Assembly (NCBI GenBank): GCA_948099385.1
Contig: CANUEZ040000180.1
Span: 3,039,001 to 3,103,000, forward strand
Origin: Fasciola hepatica
Lineage: Eukaryota; Platyhelminthes; Trematoda; Plagiorchiida; Fasciolidae
DNA length: 64,000 nucleotides
Direction of reading: 5' to 3'
Positions 44,876-56,444 of this stretch are shown piece after piece. The stretch's first letter is position 1; the number at the start of each line of letters is the position of its first letter. A program made the translations under genes and the position numbers. Below the pieces are notes generated by a model. The model saw only the letters and a program-made list of their open reading frames with translations, did not search any database and had not been told where the DNA came from.

Positions 44876-45590
44876 TGATTACCCATAATGGTGCAGTCTT
44901 GCGACGTCATTCAGGAGCCTTGCATCAGTATCACTTCGGATGATTGTCCCCTACCAGGGATAAACAGTGGACTATCGGATATTTTGATTCACAAATATAA
45001 ACAAGATGCTTTTAGAGTAGGTGTGAATTGCAAAATGTGTTGCACACAGGATTTTTGAATCAACATCGAGATGATAGCAACCTAAAGCCCAACATGACTG
45101 CAAATCCAAAGGAGCCCCATGCGTGTACAAAAATGTGCAACCGTCTTGGCATGTGACTGTCGCTTTTTTGATTTGATAAAGGCCAAGAAGCATGTTTTTA
45201 TCTTTAGCGCACAAATAAATTGATTCAGTTGATGCTGCATCTGCCTCAAACCGAATGGTGCACGAGGGCATGACGACTGAACATTGGTTGTGGGCAGTTT
45301 TTGGTCGTCCGATCAGTTTTAGGTGTAAGGGTAGGCAACTGTGTCATTCGTGTAACGAACAAGGCAAAACGTAGACGTTCTCTGTAGAAGTGACGAAGAA
45401 AACAGAACTAATCAATTTTGGGTCAGAGAATATCACTATCTGCATTTCAACCCTTGGGATGCTACATTATGAATTTGACGCAAAAACAACCGGTTTCCGA
45501 TATATTCTTGGGAGCGTGCTTCTCTAAAGTGAACGCTAGACGGCCAGCAACTGAGGTAGTGAAACTCGTTTGACCGTCAAACATCCCGTT
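44876..45590. other. Unassigned; one protein-like open frame
   Basis: A 99-codon minus-strand frame (44972-45271) contains YQIKKATVTCQDGCTFLYTH and several cysteines. It is protein-like in composition but resembles no family I know, has no splice-site support and is not called as a gene. Confidence 0.4.
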
Positions 45591-45777
45591 TTAGGCCCTA
45601 TAGTTCATTTTTAAACCCCAGTGAAAAGGCATTTACCCAATTTAGAAATTTGATAAAAATTTCATTAGAAGGGAACATAGACAGGTTCCTAAGAGAAACA
45701 GAACTGTCTGCAGGGATGCACAGGTTCTTTTTATTAAAAGAATCCTGTAATGAATCCGTTCACGGGATCACAATTAT
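45591..45777 (+). CDS. Possible internal exon of an unrecognised host gene
   Basis: 'tcaaacatcccgttttag' makes a reasonable splice acceptor ending at 45590. The frame then stays open to a TAA near 45780, encoding SSFLNPSEKAFTQFRNLIKI, SLEGNIDRFLRE and MHRFFLLKESCNESVHG. 'attat|gtaatg' at about 45777 is a plausible donor just before the stop. The segment matches no retroelement in this window. With no homology visible, chance cannot be excluded. Confidence 0.28.
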
Positions 45778-46799
45778 GTAATGTGTTACGAGAGGCACGA
45801 TTTTACATTCTTCTTTGTGGAAAAGCGGTGTAATTTATATTTTCACAAAGAAATAATTCATTGGTACTGATAGCTTTCAAACTGCCGTGAAAGTTTCCTA
45901 ATCTACGGAAGACACTGTACCTAAGAGATAGCAGACAATGTGTTGATCAAACACGTACGTTCGAAATACAGTGAAACTACAGGCTGAATCCACAATAATC
46001 AGATGGAACTGTTTTTTCTGGTGGAACTTCGCATTTGTCGCACTTATGGATTGTCAGGGAGGGTTTTCAAAGGCTCGCAATTATTACTTGTCTGCTAGTA
46101 AAACGTCATCGGGTATTCACCCTGCTTCCTTTAGCCAGCTGATAGGTGCCTGACCTGGAAGAACAATGAACCTTCAAGGGTATCGATAGCTTTGATTATC
46201 CTTTGTTGCGGTGTTTTCTTTCAAACTAAAATATTAGTGAGATAGATGCGAAAGTTTTTCCATGGGTTGTCTTACATTACCGACGACGTTCACACTGATC
46301 TGGACTCTCATTTTCCAAGACTGGACGTGCAGTGTTCATTTTTATGTGAGTCGAGCGTCCCCGGCGTAATTTTCTTAAGTATCTTTGTTGTTCGGTTGAA
46401 TCGCAATTTTGTGCATAGGTAGAGCATCGAGAATAGGATTGTCCAGGACTTTCCTGACAAAGGAGTCACCTAGCTATTTACATTTATCTTCCTAAATGTC
46501 TCGTTCAGTCGAAACTCTGTCGACTCTCTCCGATCGTCTGTCCTATTTCTTACTAACAACTTAGCCGTAAAAAGGAATGCGTCGCCGTAATGATGACTTC
46601 TTAGTGTTCAAGAAACAGAAGAAATCTATTAAGTTTGGGTGGCCTCGGACTGATTGTGTCTACTAGCGCATTCTCCTTGTGAACAAAACCATCAAGATAT
46701 CTGGAAGCTTCTAAAAAACTAAGTTTTGACTCATCCGGATGCAGATCAGCTGTTGTGAGTAATGAGGAGCTCAAACGAGCACTCACCGAGGCAGTCGTC
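45778..46799. other. No recognisable feature
   Basis: Unassigned DNA before LINE fragment C2. The minus-strand frame 46601-46786 is short and unsupported. Confidence 0.45.
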
Positions 46800-47290
46800 T
46801 TTTTTCAGTTCCAAAATAAAGTGTGGCTCAGGAACCTCCATTTTCATTTATACGGTTGAACTCTGCAAGAAACCACTCCTCCTGAACCCTGGGAAATGAT
46901 CCGGACCGAATGTCTCATTCTCGAAATGCTTAACAAGTGCACTGTTACCCTCTCTTTCTTTCCAACTTTTTCCCTCAATGTTTTAGTGGAAGAACAATGC
47001 AAGTCTGTTGGAGAATAAAAACCATCGAAACCACTCTCTGAATATCCCCTTCAAAATTTCGTCCAATTGCTTGCATTTCACTCTATCCCAAAGTTTTGAA
47101 GGATTAGTCTTTCACTCAGTTACTATCACCCTCATCGTTTCTGATCCCAAACAATTAGCCCACCGGCCCGCATGGGCCATCTTCGATTATGTCACCTCTC
47201 TTACACTACATATTTTCTTCACTTGACAAGAAGAGTGGAGCCGTCAGGATCTCCACACTGCAATACCATGACACATTTAACAGCAATTGA
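46800..47290 (+). pseudogene. CR1/Jockey-like LINE reverse transcriptase fragment C2
   Basis: The plus-strand frame 47008-47226 reads LSQSFEGLVFHSVTITLIVS and DPKQLAHRPAWAIFDYVTSL. It matches the RT finger region (F-R-P-I, K-x-F-E-x-L-V, D-P-x-Q-F-A-Y-R-P, T-x-D-A-V). It continues out of frame with D-K-K-S-G-A-V-R (about 47230). Upstream 46860-46960 looks like the preceding region with P-W-K-like residues. The catalytic YADD part is absent, so the copy is truncated on its 3' side, unusual for target-primed LINE insertion. Confidence 0.75.
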
Positions 47291-47319
47291 GTAGTAGGAG
47301 ATTATATTTGTATGATATG

Positions 47320-47510
47320 ATTCATCATGCAGCTTCAACGCTCAACTCACCATTGAAAACCATGGAAGCACTGTACAGGTGTTTCATGCTTGTTGGGAAT
47401 CATGAGCAGTGCACATGGACCGAGCCCCACGGGGACTCGAACAAGGGTTGGGGTGAACGATTGTGAATCGAACACCCTAACCACAAGGCTATCCGGGCTG
47501 GCCGGCAGAA
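47320..47510 (-). mobile_element. tRNA-headed SINE Z7
   Basis: The minus-strand head 'gcccggatagccttgtggtt' (47499 on) has a good A box and 'cttgttcgagtccccg' a very good B box (about 47446-47430). A 3' acceptor-like pairing (GCCC with GGGC) survives. The body continues with 'tcggtccatgtgcactgctc' and shares a stretch with Z8. It is the best-preserved tRNA-derived head in the window, but mismatched arms make a working tRNA unlikely. Confidence 0.7.
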
Positions 47511-47639
47511 ATAGGTTTCTCCTCTTTATCTCCCCCCTTTCAGATTTTGAGCCTCCAAGTGTTTCTTCTTTGTCAGATGGGTCTCGAAAGCACCAGTACT
47601 CCACGCATTTTGACTGAAACAACCCTTGGCATCCCCCAA

Positions 47640-47795
47640 GGTGGTACACGTTGTATTCATAGTTAGCAGTAGAACACACAAAGTTGTCTCTGCATTCATT
47701 TGTATGGGCCTAAACATAAAACCTGGCCGTAGTCGGCAAGCAAGCCACAAGCATGCAGACAAAAGAGCCAATTTGCATGTGCTGTCACGTGCCAA
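47640..47795 (-). repeat. Repeat Y, copy 2
   Basis: The minus strand gives CRLRPGFMFRPIQMN and CVLLLTMNTT when translated, matching copy 3 (CRLRPGFMFRLAQIN, CVLLLTANTT). The frame may be fortuitous; the nucleotide similarity is clear. It lies upstream of SINE Z7 on the same strand. Confidence 0.6.
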
Positions 47796-48029
47796 AGAGT
47801 AAGGCTAATCAGTACATAGCAAGATCGATAAGTCAATACTGCTAGCGCTGAAGCATGATTAAAGGTCAATACCAGGCATGTATTTATCTATGCGTGAAAG
47901 GGATATTGATTGGTTGTCCGCGTAGTACTCGTGACTTTAACCAAACACAATATCACCTCTCTCTCCCCGAAGACAGAAATCCATGGCACACAACGGGCAA
48001 CGTAGTTCTGATGGTAATGGCTGTGTTAC

Positions 48030-48083
48030 CAGTGTCGGAACTAGGATTAGTAGCAGCATCAGTAGTAGTAGTAGTAGTAGTAA

Positions 48084-48128
<45 letters not shown>

Positions 48129-48780
48129 TAGTAGTAGTAGCAGTAGTAGTTGCGGTAGTACCAAATGCAGTAATGTTATTATTAGCAATTGTAGTCCAAG
48201 TACTAGTAACTTGAACTCTGGTCGCTTCGTAGTCATATTCACAGTAGAAGCGGTAGTAGTAGTAGCACCAGTAGTCGTAATAGTAGCAGTTGAAGAAGCA
48301 TCAATTGTAGTAATCGTAGCAGTAGCAGTAGTAGTAACAGGAAGTGTACTCGCGATAGCAGAACCCGGAACAGTGGCCACAGCATTAGTCACAAAAGCAG
48401 CAGTAGTTGTTGTACACATGTGGTGACACAAAACACTAAATAAGTCAGCACCAGTATAATGGAAGGTGCACATAGGACATACGCCAGCAAGAACGGTAGA
48501 GCAGTAGGCAAAACCCTGAACGAGAACAAAAAATGTTATCAACGAGATGCTTTTTGGGAACTGAAATTCGGCATCAAAAGAAGTAGAGGTAGTATTAGTC
48601 ACCACAGTAGTCGTATTAGTAGTAGCAGCAACATTAGTCGCGGCAGCAACTGCACCCATAGTAACATTGATATCATCAGCATCAGCAATAGTAGTAGTTA
48701 TAGTGGTAGGCACTGTAGTAGCAGTGTAGCAGTAACCACCGTAACAGCAGTTTAGTAGCAAAAATCGTAGTATTAGCAGC
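48030..48780. repeat. Long cryptic GTA/AGT trinucleotide tract
   Basis: Purer (AGT)n at about 48059-48150 grades into imperfect repeats to about 48400, then again at 48575-48760. A non-repeat block with 'acacaaaacac', 'aggacatac' and 'gaaattcgg' (48425-48565) recurs in similar form at 48795-48920, indicating a higher-order duplication. The tract creates long open frames on both strands, including one of 287 codons on the minus strand rich in L and T, which I regard as artefacts. Confidence 0.9.
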
Positions 48781-49189
48781 ACGCATGTAATATAACACAA
48801 AACAGTGTTCTAACCAGCGTCGGTAGAATGGAGGATGTATACAGGACATACAAGAGAAGAGTGGTTGGAAATTGGGCTAAAATTTCGAAGTAAAAAACAA
48901 GTCATCAACAAAAGCTTCCCGGAATTCAAAATGTAGCACTCTGGTCCAAATCACTCACAGCTGTAATTATCAACCATGCTTCGGATAAATTTTGCTAGAA
49001 ATTTTGAACCCAGTAGACTCAATAATACTGCACGTGTTTCTGCAGATAGGTTTGTAGCCCGAGCTTCAAAGCATTCGTGCATAAGTCCGACGAATAATTT
49101 CGTTGAATCTCCGTAAATGGCGGATCAACCATAAATTGCCCGTGAACTGCATTTATAAATCCATGAAACGGGTCCAACGGCCGCTTGCT

Positions 49190-49290
49190 TGCGGCCTACT
49201 TGCCGGCTACGGCCGGGTTTTATGTTTAGGCTAGCACAAATAAATGCAGTGCTAACATTGTGTGTTCTACTGCTAACTGCGAACACAACA
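49190..49290 (+). repeat. Repeat Y, copy 3
   Basis: 'cggccgggttttatgtttag' and 'cattgtgtgttctactgcta' match Y copies 1 and 2. No tRNA-like head follows, so this copy is truncated or the two parts are independent. Confidence 0.6.
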
Positions 49291-49299
49291 GTACACAGT

Positions 49300-52200
49300 C
49301 ACCGTTTTTGTTTGTGGCTTGCATTTATTCGAACCTCGGTCACGAAGCTGTTCTTCTTAGTATGTAAGTGGATAATGCCATATTTGGTATACCGCACGTG
49401 TGCAATTCTACTTTCCTATCCTACAGAACAGCACCACTCAAATCTCACACTGGTCTGATGCTCCTAGCTTAGGCCCTAAATTAGTGTTGTAATCTTTTTG
49501 CTGTGTTCCGAAATTCGCGCACTTCCACTACAGTAAATGGAGAGCAGCGGACGCCTTTGGATTCATTGTATTGCTTCGGTGTGATTCTGGTTAATAATCT
49601 AACGTGGTTCAGATGTCACGGTCACTTTTTTCTGAGAATCAAACTTTTGTCTTTCTATGTTTCACATCTGAACTTCCAACCACCCCTCTTTATCACACGA
49701 CTTTTCCGTGTGTCCCACCATAATAACTACATGCTTCTCCAGTCATTTTTCCTAGTATTATAGTGAAAGTCTTTAAACTTATTATTGGGTCACTTAAACT
49801 CTCGTCATCTTACAGTGGCGTATTCTTACAGCGCTTCACTCAATTTATCATACCCCAACGCAGTAATGCTTACCATAAGCTACTCGCGAAGATTCTCATT
49901 GTCTCAGCCCACTTTCTTCATAGAGATTTTGTAAAACACATAAATTTCCCACAAACTTGCAGTAAAAACATCGTGCACACACTCGGGCGTATAGTGGTTC
50001 CAATAGTGTCCATCCAGTACAGTTTTTAAACAACCCAGTTTCTGTGATATCTCAGCTCATAAAGCATTTGGACTAATGTAGATACTTGCTACCCATTAAC
50101 CCAGAAGCTTAGTGTACTATATTCGTTACTTCTTTCGTGAGTGAAATTGGCTATGTAAAAGCTGAACATTCAATCCTTGGGTTGCATAAGGCTTGACTGG
50201 ACATTTCTGGAAGCTGTTGTACTTTGAACACAGTACACAAGAAATCCGTTCTTAACACACAAATAAATAATTCCTATAAACCGACCAAATGCAAGCTGCA
50301 CATGCAATTGGCTGGGCCGTCTGGTGTGTGGCGAAATGTGATTGGATGAGTGGTGTAGCCAGATACGAGATGCGTGCATGTGAGTAAACGTGAGAGCGAA
50401 TAGACATGAATCAATAGGCAATCAGTAAATCAGATTAGGGTCATTGTAATCGACCCAAACACCGATGAAGCGACAAAACATTTACCTCTTTAATGTTCAG
50501 TGAATTTGCAGAAACGACCAGAATTCATGATCTGGAAACTGTGGGTCATTTTGCGTTATTGTCTAATCCGGAAAACCAAAGCAAGAGAGATTATGTCGCA
50601 ACCACCGAAAGATGGCTGTTGTCATTGTCTTTCTACACAGATGAACTTCTGGCCATTCATCGAGGAAACGTATTTTTACTATGCTGAAAGGTTCCGTGAT
50701 GTCCGTAAAGATTTTTCACTAGGGTGCGTTGAGTAGACTATCGGTTGTATCGGCAATGCTACTAGGTTTCGAGTTCTCCGTCTGAATGATATATGTTGAA
50801 AACTGCGCAGTCTTACCTGATGTCCTTGATATTCCTGGCCACTAGAACCGGGGCTCAGATTTCCGCTCAACCTGTACAATGCCAGAAACTCTGTGATGGG
50901 TACATGAAATTACTTCTGGAATAAAGCTGTGTAGAGCCAGAACCCTGCTGCCGCGCATAAGACGTCTATCGACTACTGACGGCTCACGACGTAGAACATA
51001 AAATGAAAAAATCTGAGGGGAGGGATGTTTTTACGTTGGTATGGGTATCCCTTCCAAAGGAACTTCTACACATAGACACCAAAGTTGAGATGTGATGTGG
51101 GACCATAAATCCATGATTTTTCTGCCATCAAACATGATTTTCATCGGATGAAGATACAGTCATTAGTTGGTTTCTTCAGGCATACAAACCGAATCACAAT
51201 TTTTTGTAGAAGTTTGTTTAGCCACTAATCTTGCATCAGTATGCACCACTTTGCTTGCTACCTTCGCGTATTACTAGACAAGACAGGAAATGAATGAATA
51301 CGTAACTAGCACGCTCAAGGTCACTGGGAAATATCATCTAGACCAAGCAAAAGCTTGAATGCGAGTATTTTATTGCCCACGGCTCTTATTCATGTTGCTT
51401 AGTATCTTTAACCAACTGATGGCCGTGAAGTACGCAGTGTGCAATGCAAACGCTATTTTAGAGTAACCTTCATTGATTGCAAATTTCGCTTACCACTGAA
51501 ATAAAATTGGATTTTTCCATTGAAGGCTCGGCACGTAACATTCGCCAGCATGAGTTTCAGATAAAGCCATAGTATGTACGCTCGGCACGTGGACACCAAG
51601 GTGATAGTACTCTGTAACTTTCACGGAGACTGCTGTTTCAGGACAACCTGTTCCAATGGATGAATTTGGAAGAACTTGAAAGACCAAGAACTAAACTTGT
51701 GTGACCATTTTGGCCACGTAGTCATGTACACGGTTTCACAATTATAGTACAAACTTTGGTTACTTGTTAACTTATGCGTTACCAGTGCTTTGACGATCCT
51801 ACTTCACCAAGATTCGCTGGAGGATATCATGATGAAATGCAGATAGAGTGGCGTGCAAAACACTGCTCTGTATCTGATCTTCATTCTCACACCAACTTTC
51901 CCTTTTTTAATTGGGAAGGGGGGTCTGATGGGATCGGCCTGATTTACCGCTTGGAATTTCGTGGGCTACTTTGGGAATGACAACAATGCCCTTGTGAATT
52001 GGAAACCGGTTGATTGCGTCTAGAGGATCGCTACTCCAGTCAGCTTATTCATGAACTAGTGCAAGACCACTCGGCCGGTCTCACCGTTCACCTGGTATAT
52101 ACCAGTCATTTTTTGAAAGGAGATGTCTGAAACGTAGGTTTGCATAATATATCCTGAACCATTTCGCTGAATCTGTGCACACGTGCAAACTGTAGTCAAC

Positions 52201-52425
52201 GTGATTATCATATAGTCAGTAAAATAACTAACAAAACTGATACAAGGTAATGATAATGAACGATAATTCATGGCAGCGAACAGTAATGTTCCCATTTTTC
52301 TCAAATTTGTGACGGGAAACTATTGTTTCTAGCCATCTTCCTCCAACCAATCTATTTGTTAAATATAAAGCTGCACCCTAGTGCGAAACTTGTTATCGTT
52401 ACCGGCCCCTTCGTAACGAGTAAAC
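49300..52425. other. No recognisable feature (about 3 kb)
   Basis: Unassigned DNA. Open frames up to about 90 codons (49503-50029 plus; 50170-50421 minus; 50493-50736 plus) have no recognisable domain. No repeat from elsewhere in the window was confidently matched. Confidence 0.45.
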
Positions 52426-52429
52426 CTAG

Positions 52430-53765
52430 TGGCTGGTAGAAGCACTTCAACCAGTGCACAAATGTCTTAGCACTCAAACTTTGTGCGATTCACTCCAATT
52501 CTATGAAATTGTAAGCAGCGCTAACATATCTAACACAATGAACGACGATGCACCACTACTTTCAAATGTTCCTCCACATGAAACAGTAAATTTTATTCGT
52601 GAATTTATTGGGAAAGAGAACATCCAACTCGCTTTACAGCCGAACATTCTCAAACCCCTCATTGTTTTGTGCACAGACAACATTCACTTTCATTATCAGA
52701 GAAGGGATTACAGACAGATTGATGATATAGCCATGGGTAGTCTTTTTGGTCTTGTTCTGGCCGGAGTTTTTATGGGAACGATCAAAATTAGGCTGAATGT
52801 GGTAAATAAACAGAAAGTTTTTTTACAAAATATATGTAGATGATATACTTATCATCTTGAATAAGGCCGATGAAGTACAACCAATATTGGCGAGATTCAG
52901 TGCAGTCCATCCACACCTAAAATTCACTAGTGAGACCGAAACTGACAACTCGTTGACTTTCTTGGATGTGCTAATGACACGGAGGCCGGATGGTTCTATC
53001 CAGTGATCAATGTTTTGCAAAGAAACACGGTCTGGACAATATGCCTGCACTTCAATAGTTTCTCCCCTATCGAACACAAACACGCATTAATTAGAACCTT
53101 ATTCTTCAGGGATAGCAAGATATGCGCAGAGGATACTCTCACAACCGAGATAGAAGACCATTTCACCGCTCTGAGCTCAAATGCTTACCCGGACTCCTTT
53201 ATTCATTTCTACAGCAGAGAAAACAGTATAGCATCGACATTACTCGACACCGCGACAAAGAAGTGCATTTACATCTCCCTTCCTTTCAAAACGGACAGAT
53301 TGATGAAATTTACTGCATAGCGTAGTAAAAGCACGCTACGGAGAACCTACTGTGCCGCAGCATTACAACTGCTGTAGGTCATTCGTCGCCCTTCCCCCAC
53401 ATCCACTCAAGGACCTCACCACTTTTTATCCAACATTTCATTGCATTTGGGCCTTCTTTTGCATTTTGCAAGGAAACGTACATCGGCAGAACCGACGGAA
53501 TTCAAAGCACTAGAATGGTCGAACATAAACCCAAGTATTTACAGTATGCGATGAACTACCCAATTCCCGAGCAGTGATTGCGACACGTAGACTCACTTCA
53601 TCTATCGCTCGCAACTTGATCGATAGCGGGCACAAGGCCATTCCTGTTGTGTCGGATCATTCCCGGTCAGTGACCCCTCGATCGTCCAATCCCAGTGGGA
53701 AAGTAACCACGAACAATGTGCGGAAACTGCATTCCAGTGTAACCAAAAACCAACAATTTATATAG
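52430..53765 (+). pseudogene. Penelope-like relic P3, 5'-truncated
   Basis: Begins within the RT at WLVEALQPVHKCLS, the position where P1 has its first stop. It continues with a damaged motif A (DDAPLLSNVPPHE), DNIHFHYQRRDYRQIDDIAM, then shifts frame at a T-run (about 52817-52824) into YVDDILIILNKADEVQ and SLTFLDVLMTRRPDGS. It shifts again to SKICAEDTLTTEIEDHF. A further shift gives the nuclease motif CKETYIGRTDG (about 53467) and SSIARNLIDSGHK (about 53600). The YVDD and Y-I-G-R residues survive, but at least three frameshifts and a lost motif-A aspartate context make it dead. It is distinct from both P1 and P2. Confidence 0.88.
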
Positions 53766-55185
53766 CATGAGACAAGCAAAGCATGGACACATACGGCGTT
53801 GTTATTGACTGCCCAGTGTGGTGCGCAGATGTGGCTGCTTAAGACGGATCACAGTACGTCAGAATTCTGATTGTCTGGCGGGTTGTTGTGAAGATTAGGC
53901 AGTAGGTTGCCTGTCAGTGGTCGACGTGAACAGTGACGTGTGACAGGCTGATTGGTTCATGGGCACCCGCGTCACGACTGCACAGCTATGTGGGATGTGC
54001 GGGCCTTGTAATTGGGTAGTGTTCACTAAGCACCGTGCCCGTGGGTTGGAAGAATGTGGACTGCAGTCTTGCTGATGACGTGTTTTCAGGGAGGTTTCCG
54101 ACACCCTGACAATTCCAGCCAATGCGTTTTCCGTCATCCTACGTCATCGTGACCCACAATGTCTAAGAATACTAGAGGAGTTACAGATCAGCCAGCTTAG
54201 CCCTTCGTTGTGTTCAAAAACGTTCGAATTTTACCCTTAACTTATCATTGGCTCTAGTCAACGGTGGTCGAGCAAATCACATAGACCTCAACACAGACTC
54301 AACCGCACAAACCCACTTGTATCAATTAACACTACATTTTTGAGCAACTCATTTCATATTTCCTGCGGAGTGTTATGCTTTAGTGACCGACGAGAGTGTA
54401 CGAAAGGACTTCCTCTCTCCCAGCATTTGTCTCCTGTATTCATCATCAAGGGATCTAACTGCTTCTGTTGTATGAAAAGACAAAATCATTTTTGATTGTC
54501 TCTCCTCTCAGTGACGAAGATAACACGATAAATTTTTCATTTCGTATGTGTCATCAAACCTAAAACATAAAAGAGAATGTGAATCACAAGTTTGTAAGCT
54601 GATACTGTATCACTGAAAATATATAATATTTTCCGGTGAATGATATACAGGCTGACCTTATTTCCACCGGTTTTTCAACCTTGCAGACACGGTGCCCGCC
54701 AAACTGGCTGTGATACTTTTACAGTTTTTCTCAGCCAAGTTCGTCATCCTATGAAATCAAGTTTGTTAATTTCATGAGATCAGTTTCGTCATACCGTGAA
54801 GTCAGGTCTGTTAGTAAAATGCCCCGGTGGCAAGCCTCGGGTGGAACTCAGTCGCCGCGGACAACTGGATGTGTCCGAATTTCCCTCACAAACTCAAGCC
54901 TAAACACCGATCCGACACAGCACATTCGTTTGCGTCCTACACGTGGCAGTGTTGCGTGCACTTCTGTTTGCGGAGCAGTCATATGGTTCTCACTGTGGAT
55001 AGATATGTCCAAGAAATCATGTTTTTGTCTGTTGAGGTATGTGGCGCTTCAGCCTAACTCCAACCGGTACAGTGGAAAAGTTGTTGGAGTGGCCTAAACG
55101 TCCATCCGAAACCTACCATGTGAGAAAAGATTGATCGCACCTCTGGTTGATTATCAACGTCTGTACACACCATCAAACGTGGCAA
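53766..55185. other. No recognisable feature
   Basis: Unassigned DNA between P3 and LINE L6. CpG-bearing stretches at 53800-54130 and 54690-54980 somewhat resemble repeat R in base composition, but I could not align them. Confidence 0.4.
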
Positions 55186-55189
55186 CAGG

Positions 55190-56440
55190 CTGCCCCAACC
55201 GGAAATTTTGGAAAACCTTAAAATAGATGTATGTTGTGCCTCCGAACCACACGTAAAAGATACAACTTCAGTGATCACACTTCACATTCCAGATGCAATC
55301 TCAGCATCTCTTTTCAATCTGTGTCGGGAAATTCAGTGTCTAGTGCTCTTGGTCAAGCTGTTGTTGACATCGATCTGGACACGAAGGCTTAACGTGCACT
55401 GCTTAGCTGGTTCCCAATCAGTGGTCGTCTACGTGCAGCTCGGTTGGATGGTTCTGCGTGTGTCAAAAGCAAAAGACTGAAGCATCGATGCTTATTCGGT
55501 GTTTCTGTGTACGCCCAAACAGACTGTAGCTCTCTTGAGACCGGACGATTTGTACCATAATTTGTCTCAACTGTTCCACATAATTGTTGTCACTGGCGAT
55601 TTCAGTGCTCAGGTTGGAAGCCTGATTGAGACGGAGAGGCATATAGGAGGCCGATTTGTCGTTCTAGCCGAATGAACCGGTTAAGGTGACTGACTCATCC
55701 AACTATGGTCTGACCATGGGGTATTCCAAGCAAGTACAAATTTATCGTACAGAAAACTACATCACCTAACTTGGCGCCCACCTGCTTCTTCACAGTGTTG
55801 GCTTCGGATTAATCACATTGCCATTGGTTACCGCCGGCACAGATCAATTCAAAACTGCTGTTCATTCTGGTCCACATAATGTGAATAGTGATCACGCATT
55901 GATTCCTGTGCATTTCAATCTACGTCTCGTCAGTGACCGAACCCATGCCAAGACCAACCGACCCCCAAAGCTGCTAATGTACAATAGCCGTCGATCTGTG
56001 TACGGGATTATCGATACAATCAAATGCCCAGGATCCAGATGAATGATGGACGGAAATGAAAGTAGGCCCTATTTTAGACGGCTAATGCTGTTCTGGGTTC
56101 AAGAAACAGGCATGCATTGAAATGACGGATAATTGCATTCTCATTTTCACTGTTAGATTCGAAGGGAACGGTTCCTCTGGATTCCAGGTAAAATGAGGTA
56201 TTTGTATGCCTCAAAAACCAACTCATTCGAAACCTGAGGAATGCTCGTGAGCAGTGGTGAATTGCGAAATTCAAAGAAATGGAAAAGGCTGTAGTGATGG
56301 CCAACAGCCGCAACCTTTTCGATCTAATTAGAAACACCAGTACGCGCAAGCCGGGCCTTAGCGAACTGGTCAAAGAGGCAAACGGCTTAGTGATACAGAC
56401 TCAGAAAGCTCATCTAAATGGTTGGGCACAACAAGAAGGT
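55190..56440 (+). pseudogene. RTE-like LINE L6: endonuclease and linker, broken
   Basis: The plus strand reads LKIDVCCASE (about 55215), the endonuclease start with its glutamate box. Then comes VITLHIPDAISASLFNL, a decayed middle, VVTGDFSAQVGS and ETERHIGGRFVV (about 55585-55660; catalytic G-D-F/N patch), and VNSDHALIPVHFNLRLVSD (about 55880). The linker gives EKAVVMANSRNLFDLIRNTS and NGLVIQTQKAHLNGWAQ (about 56280-56435). Stops and frameshifts separate these parts. The reverse transcriptase that should follow is missing after about 56440. It is the only large RTE-like copy on the plus strand here. Confidence 0.85.
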
Positions 56441-56444
56441 TAGA

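Noticed and set aside
47405..47510. Functional tRNA gene
   Set aside because: A and B boxes are good, but the arms do not pair as a full cloverleaf and the body continues as a SINE shared with 43985-44130.
47937..48800. 287-codon open frame on the minus strand and overlapping plus-strand frames
   Set aside because: They lie entirely in the GTA/AGT trinucleotide tract, where a stop-poor repeat makes frames open on both strands; the translations are low-complexity L, T or S runs.
54065..54110. 'ctgatgacgtgttttcaggg' as a hammerhead core
   Set aside because: No GAAA box at the right distance and no stem I partner strand.
53800..54980. Further copies of repeat R
   Set aside because: Similar CpG-bearing composition, but the block order that defines R could not be aligned.
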